A stretch of 64,000 bases of DNA from contig VXAY01002873.1 in NCBI GenBank assembly GCA_013399855.1, positions 881,643 to 945,642 of the forward strand. The letters are read 5' to 3'. This DNA comes from Oxyruncus cristatus (lineage: Eukaryota; Chordata; Aves; Passeriformes; Cotingidae). The first letter of the stretch is position 1. Every line of letters begins with the position of its first letter. The notes beneath the pieces are model-generated. The model saw only the letters and a program-made list of their open reading frames with translations, did no database searches and was not told the DNA's origin. Of this stretch, positions 26,571-40,057 are shown piece by piece. Made by a program: the position numbers and the translations under genes.

Positions 26571-29243
26571 AACTTGCTTAGTACCTGGGCTTGAAGATGT
26601 CATGTTTTCTTCTTCCTCCTCAGATTCACAACTTGGGAAGTGTTAATTTTGTTCATCTTGTAGGTGAGTTATGGGTCACCTGCTCATGTCATGTTTGGAT
26701 ATAGACGAGATTTTAGCTCCCGCCCTGATCCAGATGTTGACCTTTGCTCACCCAAAGCACAGGTAGTCCCATCGCACCCAGGCCAGGTTCACTCCTGCAA
26801 AGGGAGCAGCAGGGGATGGGCTCTCTGCTCAGCTTCAGGGCTTGGAGAAGGGTAAAAGTTTCCTTTGCAGTCCTTCCCCATCACAGAGAATGATCAAGAA
26901 ATTATGGTGGGAATGGGAGGCCTCCTTCATAGTTTATGTGCCAACTTTGTCGCCAGTTTACGTGGTGTAACTTACTGAGGTCACCTGATTGAGCCTAGTT
27001 GGTTTAGCAGTGGATATTGGTGGGTTTTAACACTTAAATTGTTTGCAGGCTATTTTTATATTTATCCTCTCAGCTTTACTGTAATAGGGTACACAGTGCA
27101 GAAATATCGATTCATCTGCAGCATTGCTTTCTCTGCTATTGTTTTAAAATGGGAAACAATTAGTGTGAACTTATAGCTAAAGCTTTGTTAGTTTTCCAAT
27201 AGAGCAGAAATAATAGCATGTGAACAAATGTTTCTCTGGATTAATACGACCCTATCGTGACACAAATCTCTTCTCAGATTTCCATTAGAATAACCTGAGA
27301 TGAGAATATATGTTAGTTCAGGAGGTTTAGAGGCAAGCTGCTCTTAAATCCTCTGGCAGGTTATTTTTGTTGAACTCACTCCATCTTCTCACCCATAAAA
27401 TTTTTCTGGATACTTAGCAAATATCAAATAAAACCATGTTAACTGTGTTTTCATTTATACTTTTTCTTACTCTCTTCCCTTACCTAAATGTGTAATTAAG
27501 GAGTTGAATTAATGCATAAGTATTTTTTCTTTTTCTCTCTACCAGTCTGAGTCATGGGAATTTTCCTGAGGCATAATTTTGACTTCTGGGACTCCACACT
27601 CTTTCCCAGATCATAGTTACCTTTTGAGGTCTCGTGACCGATAGGCTGTTTCCGCTGTACTGCTCAATCCATTATTCATAATCAGTATCAAATCCATAGC
27701 CAAACATGCATTTTTATCATCTTAGAAAAATCACACAAACCACAACCTTATTTTCCCAGTGGGGAAAAAAAGAACCATCCTCCCAAAATAAGGACCGTGA
27801 AGCATTGTGTGTAAAATTTCAACTCTTAGGTTGGATGATTCAGCAACGAAACCCAGACACAGGTCTGTTTGTTTTATGGGCATACATCTCCTACCATCTG
27901 CTCGGCACTACCTGCCAGTTTGTGAACAGCAAACGTCTGAAACTTGTAAAGATCTGTGGTCTGGTGCCAGCTCCAATGAGCACTGACAGTGGGCAGAACG
28001 GAAAAATGCATCGTGTTGCCCATGTTGGTATGACATGCACGCCCATGAACTCAAACTGCACTAGACAGGTATAATGTTGTAGCTGCACCCTTCAAGAGCT
28101 GTTTCTTCATGCACCTCGGCTTTGGAGATGCATAATAGTGTGTTTCCTCCTGAGGAATTGTATCCCAAAACTACCCTGAGGAAATAATGTTTTGTTTGGA
28201 GAAAATGCCTGAAGACTGTACAGTGAGACTGTAGTTAGATTAGGTCTCAATGTATTTTACAGTGATCTGAGGCTTTACAGGTAGTCACTGGGGACGTGTT
28301 GCTGAATCCAAACATCAGCCCTGCGGTAAATGTGCAAGATTCTCCTGGCTCTGATTCAAAGAGCACATTACGCAGTCTGTACTCTTATTTCAAGTGTATG
28401 CTTCACCCTTTAAAAACCTAGCATATGAATTTGATTTTTATTATTCAGATTCATATTTATCACATTATCATATCAGCGTTCAGTCAAAAGCATGCCTATT
28501 TGTCATCCTAGAAGAACACTTGCCATCAATCAGCTTACAGATAATATTATAAAGGAAATTAGAATGGGGCTTATTAGGTGTAGTCTGGTTTGGCTCAAGT
28601 ATCTATGTTCTCATAAAAAAAATATCACAGACCATACATTTGTATAGGTCAGCTTTATGACCAGCTGCAGAGTAGGAATAAAAACACATAAGCTGGTAAG
28701 AGCTGGCTAGAAGTGTCAGGTGGCTCACCAGCCACTGACAGCCAGACCCTGAGCACCCACTAAAACCCAACTAAAATTATGATATGGCATATAAACATCA
28801 CTCATGGATCCTCCTGGTTCCAGAAAAACCTCCTGATCCTTGCAGGAGGCACTGGGGATCAACTTGTTGTACCAGAGCATTGATCCAGAGCAGGTTTGTC
28901 TTTGCCATCTGCCCATTGATGCCACCTTTTCTTAGTGTTAATTCAGCAGAGCATCTATATGCAGGCTTAAGTGGAAGCATATGTGTTTGGGACCACTTAT
29001 GTGCTTAAAAGCGCATACTTCAGTGCTTTTGTGAGCAAGCTCTTGTAGCTATTCCTCACTTTAGACTCTGCAGAGTCATCCCTCATAGTTGAAAGAAACA
29101 TGCCTGCAAATTAGTTGCTCAAGAATTCGTAGAAATTGCCAGAAATTATGATACCCCTAGTTAAAATACCACTCTGTTTATGAGTTGAAACCAAGTATGA
29201 AGATAAGTTCCTTTATCTCTAAAAATAATCTTTCAAAGCATGG

Positions 29244-29292
29244 TATTTCATATTTCAGCCTAAATATTTCACATTTCAGCCTAAATATTTAA
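29244..29292. repeat. Tandem duplication, 21-bp unit
   Basis: Two adjacent near-identical copies of an AT-rich unit containing 'ATTTCAGCCTAAATATTT', offset by 21 bp. Probably slippage. Confidence 0.8.
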
Positions 29293-31835
29293 GTTTTTTT
29301 ATTAAACAGAGGTCAGCTCTTCCCAGATTTGACAGTTCTTCAAATTTAAGCAATTCTTAATCTGAAGTATCAGCTCCATTCTGGATGAAATCCAGAGATA
29401 TTCCGGGAGGATCGCTGGTTTTGTCTCTTTCAATGCACAGCTGTGTTCGGCATTTTCACCACCATCCTATCAGTGTTCTCTAACAGAAAGACATTTTGGT
29501 AGAATGGCACCTTTTTTAACAGATCGATTTTTTGGAACCTTTTTTAAAGTAATTTTATGTATCAAAAACATTTAGAGAGAAAACATAGTTTATGCAAGAA
29601 TCATTTTTAGCACTTCCTGTAGTACTCCTCTGAGGTTCTCTTTTTGCAGAGTTTCCATTTTAAATCATGCAGTGAAATATTGTATAAACTAAGTCCTCCG
29701 CAAATTAAACGTATATAGTACAATTTCACTGATTATTGTTGGTATTGCTATTTATAACTAAAAGACTAAATTCACCCTTTTCATTGGGTTCTATCTGCTT
29801 GCACTTGAGATTGGATGCTTATTGGATAACAGCAGAAGTCTGTTGATGTTAAGTTGTAACTACAGACAAGTTAATAGATTTGGTAGAGAATGCTATGGAG
29901 GTGAAATATTTTCCATCTGAGCCCAGGTGCCTACACTTCTAGAGCTGACAAAGCAGTTCATGCATTTTTTATAACTAGAGAACTGCCAGAACTGTGACAC
30001 TTAAAATCAATCTTGTCTATACATCAAGAATGCAAAATTGCATAGTCTGCAAACTTTCTCGGCAATTTTCTCTTTCCTCCTTTTCTTTACAGTGATTAAT
30101 TCCTTCATTCTTTTTCCCCTCCAATTATGTCCCTGTGCATTTAACTGAATGTATTTCTAAAGTCCGTCATACATTTCTACCTATATTAGATCAGTTCCTA
30201 TACGACAAACTACTTCCTTATCTGTTGAACCACTGACCACTGCATTTTTCAGGAGCGCTTCTCGGGGGTAAGGCTGTATATAAATAACCATCTTTGAGTA
30301 TATTCACAACAGCAGACTTTGGAGCATGATTCAATAGAAGGTGGCTCAGTTATGTGAGAGAGGTAGAAAAACTGGGATCTGCCCTTACAGGCAGCATCGG
30401 CTCAGTTCTAAAATGAAGGAGGAAATTTTTTTTCCCATAAAAATGCAGCAATTCCAATTTCGCTAACCAAACCTGGCAAACCATCCCTGCTAAACAGCTG
30501 CACTCAGGTGCAATGTTCAAGTACTGCTGAGATGTAACAACACAGACTGATATTTCCAGGGGTATTTGGGAGCCTTGGTCAGGACCAGGGTTCATGATTA
30601 CTCTGTGGGAATGCATAGAGGACATGACCTCAGCCCGTAAACATTTCTGTGTATTCAGGTCCAGTTCAGCAGAAATGAATTGCTGTTACTCTGTACTGTT
30701 TACCAGAGCCAACTAATTACAGGGCACCTTTCAATATGCTGTGTGACATGGCCACGTTGGATGGCACAGAGAAAGCAAAAGCAAGACAGTTCTGATTGCA
30801 GTAGCACAGCCCTGAACCAGACGCCCTTACCAGCATTTTCACATCAAGTCCCCTGGCACTCCCCCAGATCTGGTTACTGCTAATGGAAGAAAATGGTACA
30901 CACTTACACAGCCCGTGGTGGTATTTTCATCTGAACTGTTTTCAAAGTTAGAGCATTCCTTTCGAAACAGGAAAACAGGGAAATGAGATCTTGAGGACAT
31001 GTTTAAATTCATGAAGTCTTCATTTTTCAGGCCTTATCTTAACATTCCGTAGGCTGAGCAATAATACTCAAAGTAAGTCATACATTACAAAAATGAAAAA
31101 GCACCTGTAAAAATATTGCTGCTGTGTTATATTTCCGGTTGCATGTTTTTCAGGGTTTCATAGCTTTGTGATAAAATCTGACAAGGTATTTAACACTGAC
31201 ATGTCTACTGCATATACTGGGTGTTTACATTTCATAGAAACCCTTAGCTTGCCTACTGTTGGGACACCTTTCATGAATTGTCTAATTCATTTCCCCTCTA
31301 TATAAGGGGGCAGCAACTGTCTCAAAGCTGTCGCAGTCTATTAACTACACAAAGTTGACTTGAAGTCCTGCCTAAGTAGCTATCTACAGTGCAGCGCATC
31401 ACAGTGATTTATGCTGAATGTACAGTTTTATGCCTTAATTATAACCAGTAGTGAAATAGACTTACGTAGTTTGAAGGCTGTGGCACAACTGATTAATACC
31501 AGGAAATTGAGACCCCAGGTAGTTACAAAGTCAATTGATGTTGTCTGGCTTATTGTAGCTCTAAGTCGCAACTAGAGCCATGCCAGCAGCGAAGCAAAGC
31601 AAAGCCACCAAGTACAAACAATACCTTTTAACCAGTCCATATGCTCCCCTTTGTCTTTAAAATGTCTTTGTAAGGGTGGACTTCTACCCCCAGAAGAAAA
31701 CGCATCATGCCAATGCAATTATCCAAGGAAGAGCTCCTGCTGCAGTACTTGCCTCCTCACTGAGGAACACAGGAACATGTACTTACATGTTTAAACTTCA
31801 GGTTTGGCAGAGATTAAAGCTGCTTGACTTCTGAA

Positions 31836-31857
31836 GGACAGGACAGGACAGGACAGG
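31836..31857. repeat. (GGACA)4 microsatellite
   Basis: Four perfect GGACA units plus GG, directly next to the 3' edge of the solo LTR on the minus strand. Confidence 0.9.
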
Positions 31858-32452
31858 AATCATGCTTTAACTCCAGGTAGCAACCAAGCACCACGCAGCT
31901 GCTCACTCACTCCCTTACCAGTGGGACTGGGGAGAGAATCAGAATGGTAAAAGTGAGGAAACTCATGCGTTGAGATAAAGACAGTTTAATGGGGAAAGCA
32001 AAAGCCACACACACAAGCAAAGTAAAACAAGGAATTAATTCACTGCTTCCCATGGGCAGGCAGGTGTTCAGCCATCTCCAGGGGAGCAGGGCCCCTTCAC
32101 ACTTAACAGTGACTTGTGAAGACCAGTGCTGTCACTCCAAATGTTCCCTCTCTTTCTCCTTCTTCCCCCAGCTTACATACTGGGCATGATGTCATATGGT
32201 ATGGAATGTCCCTTTGGTCAGTTTGGGTCACCTGTCCCAGCTGTGTCTCCTCCCACCCTCCCATGCACCCACAACTTCCTTGCCAGCATGGCAGTATGAA
32301 ATGCAAAAATAGCCTTGGCTCTGTGAAAGCACTGCTCAGCAATAACAAAAATCTCTCTCTATTATCAACTGTGTTCAGCACAAATCCAAAACATAGCCCC
32401 ATACTAGCCACTGTGAAGACAATCAACTCTACCCCAGCCAAAACCAGCACAA
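31858..32452 (-). mobile_element. Solo LTR of an avian endogenous retrovirus (ERVL-like), minus strand
   Basis: On the minus strand the block starts with a TGTGCTGGTTTTGGC-type LTR head at about 32452. It has a poly(A)-signal-like ATTAAACTGTC at about 31980-31990 and ends near the (GGACA)4 repeat. This matches my memory of a common family of avian ERVL-type LTRs. I see no internal gag, pol or env and no second LTR within the window, so it is a solo LTR left by recombination. Edges and target-site duplication are uncertain, and the right end abuts a CR1 fragment. Confidence 0.8.
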
Positions 32453-33045
32453 TATGATAGGATAGAACTATTTCTGTTCAAAGGGACCTAAAACAATCAT
32501 TGAATCCAACTGCCTGACCACTTACAGGGCTGACCAGAAGTTAAAGCATATTGTTAGAGATATTGTCCAAATGCCTCTTGTACACTGACAGGCATCAACC
32601 ACCTCTCCAGGAAGCCTGTAGTGGGTTTTGACCTCCCTCTTGGTAAAGAAAGGTTTCCTAATGTCCAATCTGAACCTCCCTGGCCATAACTTTGAACGAT
32701 TCCCACATGTTCTGTCACTGGATCCAGACCTCCCTCCCCACTTCCCCTTCTCAGGGAGCTGTGGAAAGCAGAGGTTGCCCCTCAGCTTCCTTTTTTCAAA
32801 CTGGACAAACCCAAAGTCCTTAGCTGCCCACTCCTTTTACACCTTTACCTCTCCTAAGTTGCCTCTGCAATTTGCAGGGAGCACTTTAAAGAGGGCTGGC
32901 AGCCAGCACACAATGATCCAGCCAAGGCTCCAAGTGCATATGCAGAACAGACCCTGCTTGGTTCAGGGTGGCTGTAAACCAGAAAAGGCCCTCCCAGTGG
33001 GGTTAAGTCCCACTAGGTGTGGGGTTTCAGAACTCCACTGATGTG
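32453..33045 (-). mobile_element. CR1 LINE 3' fragment, antisense
   Basis: Antisense CR1 sequence with the characteristic 'ACCACCTCTCCAGGAAGCCT' and 'CCTAATGTCCAATCTGAACC' segments, followed by more 5' CR1 sequence towards 33045. It directly borders the solo LTR, and the terminal CR1 repeat is degraded. Confidence 0.85.
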
Positions 33046-35751
33046 GAAGCATTAGAGATCTTCTTTCACCTTTGCTTCCCCTCTGAAGCTAAATTGAGGG
33101 AGAATGTAAACTGAAGGTGGGGAGCTGAGGTGAGAGGGAAATAGTTGCTGGAGGGTAGGTGATGAGGTGAGATGAAAGAAGGAAAAGATGAGTCAATGAC
33201 AGGGAAAAAGCTGACAGAGTTTGAGTTTCACAACATGATTAGTTTAGGTTTTTCAATTCTGAATTAGTCCTCTTTTCTCCTACTGAGGTGAGAGTAAATC
33301 AGGACACAGCCAGAAGCAAGGACTATCCCATATTCCTATGGCAACAATGAATTGTTAGCTTGGCTTAGGGGTCTTGTGAAATATCGTTGTAAGAAAGAAG
33401 ATAAACATGGGGAAAATAAGTCATATACCAATGAAAATTTAATGAAGACATATTTAGTTTGTGTATAAGCCAGTGTTGGGTTTTTTTAGTTGATGGAGAA
33501 ATGGGTATCCAGAAAGCAAACCTAATATTCCTGGACTTCAAAGAATAGTTTGGTATTCATAGCGGGAAGGCAGGTAGGAAATAGGGGAAGGGAAAGGGCA
33601 GTGCATTCAATCACAATCTTCTTTTATGTGCATTAATGCATTTTATAGATCCAAAGATGAGCAGAAGGACCATTACGACTTACTGCATAATGCATGCTCA
33701 GTGCCTGGTTACGCTGGCATGGGCAGGGATTCAGGAAAGTTAGACTGAAAATTCCATCTTAGAACTCTAAAGCATCTTTATAATCACAGTTTTTAAAGTA
33801 AAATTAAAAAAAAAAAAAGAGGAAATGAATCACATTTAATCCCTGTTTTAAATAGAGAACCATTATTGGTTTGTACTAGACACAGAGAGTCTTGTTTCAA
33901 TGTTAGTCATAATATTGTTAAAAACGATCTAAATGGTTATTGAAGCCACTCCTAGAACCTCTTGCTATAATTAATGCTAGACAAAGAGAATACTTATTCT
34001 ACTTTAAAATGGTGCTTTTGAGACTCATTAAAGACTGCCATATGTTTGTAACTATAACACGTACCCAATAAACACAGGAAATATAATGGTGCAGTCAGCT
34101 CTTATCCTGTAACAATCATCTCTTGCTGTGGTAGGAAGAGTGCACATGCTATTGCAGAATATAGTCTGCAAAACTTCACAGCTCCTGGACACTTGTGCAA
34201 AGTCACGTTGTCACTTGTAGGTGTATGTTTACACTTACAGTCTGGGCATGAGTGTAATTTCTTAGTCAGCCATAGACCTGGTGAAGTTATGTCCTTTTAC
34301 ACATGGCTTACTGTTCTGAGATCAGAGTCATGCCAATCCACAGGCAAGATCTCCGCTTGGAATCCATCTTTAACTCAGCCCATATGTTAGGCCAGAGAGT
34401 GGTGCTGTGGTTCAGACCCACATGAGCTCATCCCTCAGGTTAGTAGGTCAGCAAATCTACATGAAGGCTTAGTTTTCTTTCTTCATTCTTTAGTCAGCAT
34501 GACAGCATCCCCAAAACAGTCCAGAGCAGCCATTAGTTAATGGAACTTATCAAAATGTGTATGCTCTGATATCAGTGCCCATTTCAAAAATTAAGTTGGG
34601 GACTCCATTAGGACCAGCATCTAACTGTCTTGTTATTATTAATGAGGCAAGAGAAAACTACTTATGCTATTCAGTGCTGGGATCCAAAAAAAGGACACAT
34701 TATAGGAAACTTAACTGAAACTGCAGCTAAAAGGTTCCAGTTATCAATAGCATTATTGAGTTTTGTTCTTCACAGTATCCAGCCAAATTTAATTGTTTTG
34801 TTTGCAAACTCTGGTCATTGTGGCTTAGGATGCAAAAAGTGAACTAAACTCACTGGGTCATAGTCATTTATGGTTTTATCAAAATTATAAATAAACTGCT
34901 ATTTCTAGTTTTCCCTATTGTTATTCAGACAATTACTGACTCAAAATCTTCACTGGCCTCTTAGTTTGTGCAGTGTGTTGTGAGTGCCCTATATGGTAAG
35001 CTTTGGGCATGGGCAAAGGAGCCCTGATCTCTCAGCACCTACCCATATTTTTTTTTCAAAATTACATTTAGCTTTTTTTAAGACAGTGTCATGTGGAAAG
35101 GAAATTAAAGTCCCCGTTGCTTTTTAATTTGATATGTGGAGGTAAGTGGATCCACTGGAAAAATCCACCTGGAGTCTTCCATCTGGTTCAGTGATGTTGA
35201 TAATGAAGTCAGACAGATATTGTGCAGACAAGCTGGAAAAAAAACTCTGTTTCCTCTCATTCTCCCACACTTGGTCTGATATTCAGCACACATACAATGC
35301 TTTTTACAGGTACTCCTACCAGACTGCACCTTTTCCTCCCAAGTCTGATACAAATCTCATGACTTATATATCCAAAGGCGTTTATCCAAGATAATTTCTT
35401 GTTTACTGTCCCCAAGGTTCTGCCCTTAGCTTGCACCTGCTGGCTGTAGGGAGTGGTTTATGTATTTTTCTATAGATTACAATCGGAATTTGTCCTTTTC
35501 TTTCCAAAGAATTCTCAACTGAACCAGTTTTTCTTCATCTGTGGGGATTTTTTTTATTTTTCCCTGAATCATGTTAGAAATTCTGAGTCACAGAACAAAG
35601 AAAAAAAGTTTGTTTTCTTCAAAGAAAAAAAAAGAGTTGGTGAAAACAGCCCTGACAGCTGTACGCCTTGGCTCAGTAAATCAAGATTTTTACTTGCCCT
35701 TTTCAGGCATGTGTTTAGTCTAGATACTATTGATTTATATATTTTTTCTTT

Positions 35752-35781
35752 TTTTTTCTTTTTTTTTTTTTTTTTTTTTTT
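35752..35781. repeat. T-rich homopolymer tract
   Basis: About 30 nt of nearly pure T, interrupted by one C. It lies 250 bp upstream of the next SULF1 exon and is not that exon's polypyrimidine tract. Confidence 0.85.
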
Positions 35782-36030
35782 GTCTGGGTTGTATTTTTTT
35801 AATGCATATTTGCAGTGATTTCATTCAACCTTATGTTTGCGTAGCATGAGAAAGACGTTGGGAAGAATGTGAGTGAATTTGTGCCTCAAAATGTTTCCCT
35901 TCTCAGTGTGTTATGTAAGGGCCTGCTTAAATTTTAAAAGAAATTGACCTGTGTTGTTTTACAATCCACCTGAAAGCAACAGGGATTTGGAAGGCTGCTG
36001 GGAAATCATCTTCATTTCTCCCTCTCACAG

Positions 36031-36247
36031 AAATGGCAGTGCACAGAGGATGCTTCTGGCAAACTTCGAATTCACAAGTGTAAGGTTCCTAGCGACATAC
36101 TTGCCCTCAGGAAGAGAACCCGCAGCATTCACTCCCGGGGATACAGCGGTAAAGACAAAGACTGCAACTGTGGAGACGCTGATTACCGAAACAGCAGGAC
36201 CCAGAGAAAAAATCAAAGACAGTTCTTGAGAAACCCTAATGCGCAAA
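36031..36247 (+). CDS. SULF1: SULF1 exon: hydrophilic domain ([17 protein letters not shown])
   Basis: The exon follows CCTCTCACAG and ends CAAA|GTAAGT (72 codons + 1 nt). It reads [18 protein letters not shown], then [36 protein letters not shown] and [17 protein letters not shown]. It encodes a basic, Cys-containing part of the heparan-sulfate-binding hydrophilic domain. It is much more diverged from human (for example the [13 protein letters not shown] segment) than the flanking exons, and fits avian Sulf1 as I remember it. Confidence 0.96.
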
Positions 36248-38208
36248 GTAAGTTATTTGTCTCGTGGGCTCTGAGGCAAAGAGCAGGGGAAAATGGCTAG
36301 CAGAGCATTGTCCTACCAGTATGCTCTTGCTTTCACCTCCATGTCTAATGAAGACATCCATAGTTTGGAGTCAGGTTCTACACAATTGCCTCTGTAATAA
36401 GTAGCTAAAGAGGTACTAACCCTAATGGGCTTAAGCCACGGCAAGGGGTAAGACTACAACCTGAAGGGGGCCTAAAGCTGGAGAGAGATTTCTTATAAGG
36501 TTATGTAGTGATAGGACAAGGGGTAATGGCTTTAAACTGGAAAGGAGTAGGTTTGGATTAGCTATTAGGAAGAAATTCAGTACTGCGAGGGTGGTGAGGC
36601 ACTGGAACAGGTTGTCCAGAGAAGTTGTGGATACCCCCTTACTGAAAGTGTTCAAGGCCAGGTTGGATGGGGCTTTGAGCAGCCTGTCTAGTGGCAGGTA
36701 TTCCTGCCTGTGTCAGCGAGTGTTGGAACTAGATGGTCTTTTAGGTTCCTTCCAAGGCAAACCATTCCATGATTCCAGTTATAACAATAATAACAGTACT
36801 TATCCTTTGGATCACAGTGAGGAATAGCCTTTAGGCTGCCTTTACAGTGGTGGAGATGGCGATGCTCTGGTGCCACCTCTCGTGCTGCTCAGATATAACA
36901 AGCCGGTGGCATCCGTGGGTGAATCAGTGCCATTACTTGCCAAGGTGGCCAGTGCAAGTGTTTTCTTTAATTGTCAACGCTGAATTCACTCGCTGTTCAG
37001 TGACAACCCGCAGACACCTGTTACACTGTGGTGCGAGGCTGCTCAAGGACTGAAACACTGCTCGGCTCTCACTTCCCTGCACGTCCATAGCGGGATCCCC
37101 GCAGGGACATGAGTGAGACTGCAGTGTCCTCTAGTGGAGCATGGGCTGAAGGGAATGTACAAGAGGGTTTTAGGACACGTTTGTTTCTGCTAATGATTTC
37201 TACAAAAGCAGGCTGTTTGAAGAGGTCATAATTTTAAACGGAGCAAGTATATTCTTCTCTCTGCCAAGTAATGGAAGTGAAGTTCTGTAGATAAAGCAAT
37301 AGAAGCAGACCCGGATTTTAGACTTCGTTCAATAGCAGGCTGTTGCTAGACAGAGCATGCTTTGGTATGGTATTGACTGTGGGTTTTATCAGCTTATTTT
37401 GAGTCAAGTGCATTTAGCAGAAGAAGTTAAGGTCTTTCAGTCTGAGCCCAAACACAGGCTTTCTTGTACACAACATTAAAAATCCCTCGAAGAGTTAATT
37501 GTCTCGTTAGTCTTACTCACATACACAGTAACTAAAAGAGCTGTAACCCTACTAAGCTCAGAGCTTTCAAGGGGTGAAAGTGACATAATAAATCTCACTG
37601 TAGCTCTGCAATGCAGCAGGTTTTTGGTGATCTATGACTTGCACACATAAATACAGATGATGTGTGTGTCAAAGTACATGTACATATAGATACATACAGA
37701 TACATATAGACTGACATCTGATGGACTCATATCATTTTAATTCTTATCTGTAATAAGGAAAAGGTCTTAACCATTTAAAAAGTCCTTTTTATTCTAAAGT
37801 GTAAGTGAAACATGTCACATGTCAATTTGCACTTATTTCACAGCGGTGAATGGTTTAATTTTCTAAAGTGGTTTCTAATCCTGTGATCTCTGATTTTTTT
37901 TGAGTATCTCTTTTTAGATATCTGATTTCTGAGATACTGATTTTCTTTGCAGATATAGATGCTAACTGTGGCATAAGGTCAGACTAACGTGAAATGCAAA
38001 CCTTGAAGCAATAGAAATTACATACTACTCATGAAAGTGAGGGCCACAATGTATCAAAAATCATTAAATAAGTTTCTGTAAAGTCAGAGGAAAAATAAGC
38101 TGGTTTTACTGAACATCATTCTTGCTCTTTGGGATAAGTTTTGTGTTCGTGGCATGGGTCATGTAGATACATATATTCAACTGAAAATGTTTCTTTCTTC
38201 TGCTTCAG
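36248..38208 (+). other. SULF1 intron (1.96 kb)
   Basis: Contains a sense CR1 copy (36440-36780), a GC-richer stretch of unknown nature at about 36840-37150, and a degenerate TACATA-type simple repeat near 37680-37710. Confidence 0.93.
36440..36780 (+). mobile_element. CR1 LINE 3' fragment, sense
   Basis: Has 'GGATTAGCTATTAGGAAGAA', 'GGCACTGGAACAGGTTGTCC', 'GAACTAGATGGTCTTTTAGG' and a CCATTCCATGATTCC tail, in CR1 order. 5'-truncated. Confidence 0.92.
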
Positions 38209-38455
38209 AATACAAACCCCGATTTGTTCACACGCGCCAAACCCGGTCCTTGTCAGTGGAATTTGAAGGTGAAATATATGACATAAATCTGGAAGAAGAA
38301 GAATTACAGGTGTTAAAGACCAGGAGTATCACCAAGCGTCACAATGCTGAAAATGAAGAAGAGACAGAGGAAATGGCTGGAGCTGTCGGTGATGCGATGT
38401 TTGCTGATAGCACCGATGCTATAGGTCAACCCAGCTCTGTTAGAGTGACACACAA
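38209..38455 (+). CDS. SULF1: SULF1 exon: hydrophilic domain with RQTR-S (furin-like) site
   Basis: The exon begins after CTGCTTCAG and ends CACAA|GTATGA (2 + 243 + 2 nt). It reads [37 protein letters not shown] and then an acidic, poorly conserved stretch ([13 protein letters not shown]), closing with SVRVTH. RQTR|S and KRH are dibasic-type sites in the region where Sulf proteins are cleaved by furin-type proteases into two disulfide-linked chains. Which site is used here is not known. The ORF continuing past 38455 is intron. Confidence 0.97.
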
Positions 38456-38936
38456 GTATGATTGCTTTTTCTGTGGTGTTTTTTTTCTCCTTTTTCTTCT
38501 TCTTTAAATGAAATCTTCATTTTCTAATTGTGTTCTCACTCTCTCCATACAATATTTAGGAACTTAAAACTGTCATCCTGTATTTTGGATAAACCTGAGT
38601 TGTATTTTTTAGGAAGTGGAATCATTTATATTTAGTATATGTATTTTAAAAGGAGGCCTCTAGTTTAGGTTTTATTTCTGAGGAGGAGTAGGCATCTCCA
38701 GAGCGAGATTCATCCTCCATATCAAAACATGCATCTTATGATGGATTAATCACCCGGTTAAGCTGATGCTCCTGCTGTTCATTATAGACTAGGCTACCAG
38801 CTTAACATAGAGGCCCAAATTTGAGATGACTGAAATCCCACTCTACGTGAGGATAGATTAGATCAGTTACATCAAGTTTCTTAATGCTTGCTTGTTTGCA
38901 GCCATTAGCATTACCTAAGAGACATTAGACCTGTTT

Positions 38937-39345
38937 ATTCAGGCTGAGAGAGCTGGAGCTGTTCAGCGTGGAGAAGAGAAGGCTCTGGGGGCACCTTATA
39001 GCACCCTTCCAGTACCTAAAAGGGTCTTATAAAAAAGTGAGAGAGGGATATTATACATGAGCAGAAAATTACAGGACAAGGAGGAACAGTTTTAAACCAA
39101 AAGAGGACAGAGTTAGACTAGATGTTGAGAAGAAATTATTTACTCGGAGGGTAGTAGATAGAGCACTGGAACAGGTTGCCCAGAGAAGTTATGGATGCGC
39201 TATCCCTGGAAGTGTTAAAAGCCAGGCTGAATGTGGCCCTGAGCAGCCTTGTCTAGTGGGTGCCCATGGCAGGGGATTTGGAACTAGATGATCTTTAAGG
39301 TCCCTTCCAACCCAAACCATTCTAGGATTCTGTGATCCTGAAAAG
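38937..39345 (+). mobile_element. CR1 LINE 3' fragment, sense
   Basis: Well-preserved CR1 3' region: 'GCTGGAGCTGTTCAGCGTGG', 'CACTGGAACAGGTTGCCCAG', 'GATGATCTTTAAGGTCCC' and a terminal ATTCTAGGATTCTGTGAT repeat. 5'-truncated and non-coding. Confidence 0.95.
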
Positions 39346-40057
39346 ATCTGAAATCATTTTCCCCTCCTGAATGATGTTTAGATTTCAATTTTTAACCCTA
39401 TACTAAATCTGAATGAAAAGGCAAACATCTCAAATTATTTTTTTAGCTTAAAAAAGCTAATGTGAGTGATCTGAAAAGCCAGGAAGATGCAGGCAACCAA
39501 AATCTCTGTTTAATCCCTTTTATTGTATTTAAAACATAAGCATTTATTTCTTTTTTTCTTCTTTTTTTTTTTTTCAGGTCAACATAAAAGTTAGTTTTGA
39601 ATAAGTAAAATTCATCCCTTTTTTACACAGATAATTTCCAATCATGGAATTAATAAAGCTTTAAATAGTTTTCCAGAAAAGTTATTATTTCTCCATAAAG
39701 TGTTTTGACCTTTACAGAATACAGCATTGCTTTAAGAATTCTTTGAATGAGGCAAAAAAACAGAACAGGATAACATGGGAAGAGATAGGCATCTACATAT
39801 TTTTTCTGCTATTCTTCTCAAAAATTAAAAGAAAACTTCTGCTGAAACTGGTGGTTAAATAAACAACGGCACATTTGATTAACAAGGGGCTTGAAACTCT
39901 GAACAGATTTTTACTTCAGTTTCAATTTAATGTCTAATTGATTAGGAATGTTGATGCATTTTTTTGCTTAGCAGGCAGAGAGCATCTGTCATGCATGAGG
40001 ATATTTTTTTCCAAAGAAAACAAATGAATGCAATTATTGTTACTAAGTCAGCGTAAG

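Noticed and set aside
32116..32457. 113-codon ORF overlapping the solo LTR
   Set aside because: It is the plus-strand shadow of non-coding LTR sequence; no viral gene is visible.
38937..39345. Possible coding exon in a SULF1 intron
   Set aside because: The sequence is a clear CR1 3' fragment, not an exon.
39546..39579. Polypyrimidine tract followed by CAG|GT in a SULF1 intron
   Set aside because: Looks like an acceptor, but no exon follows and the intron is under 2 kb, so recursive splicing is not needed. Likely an incidental T-rich tract.
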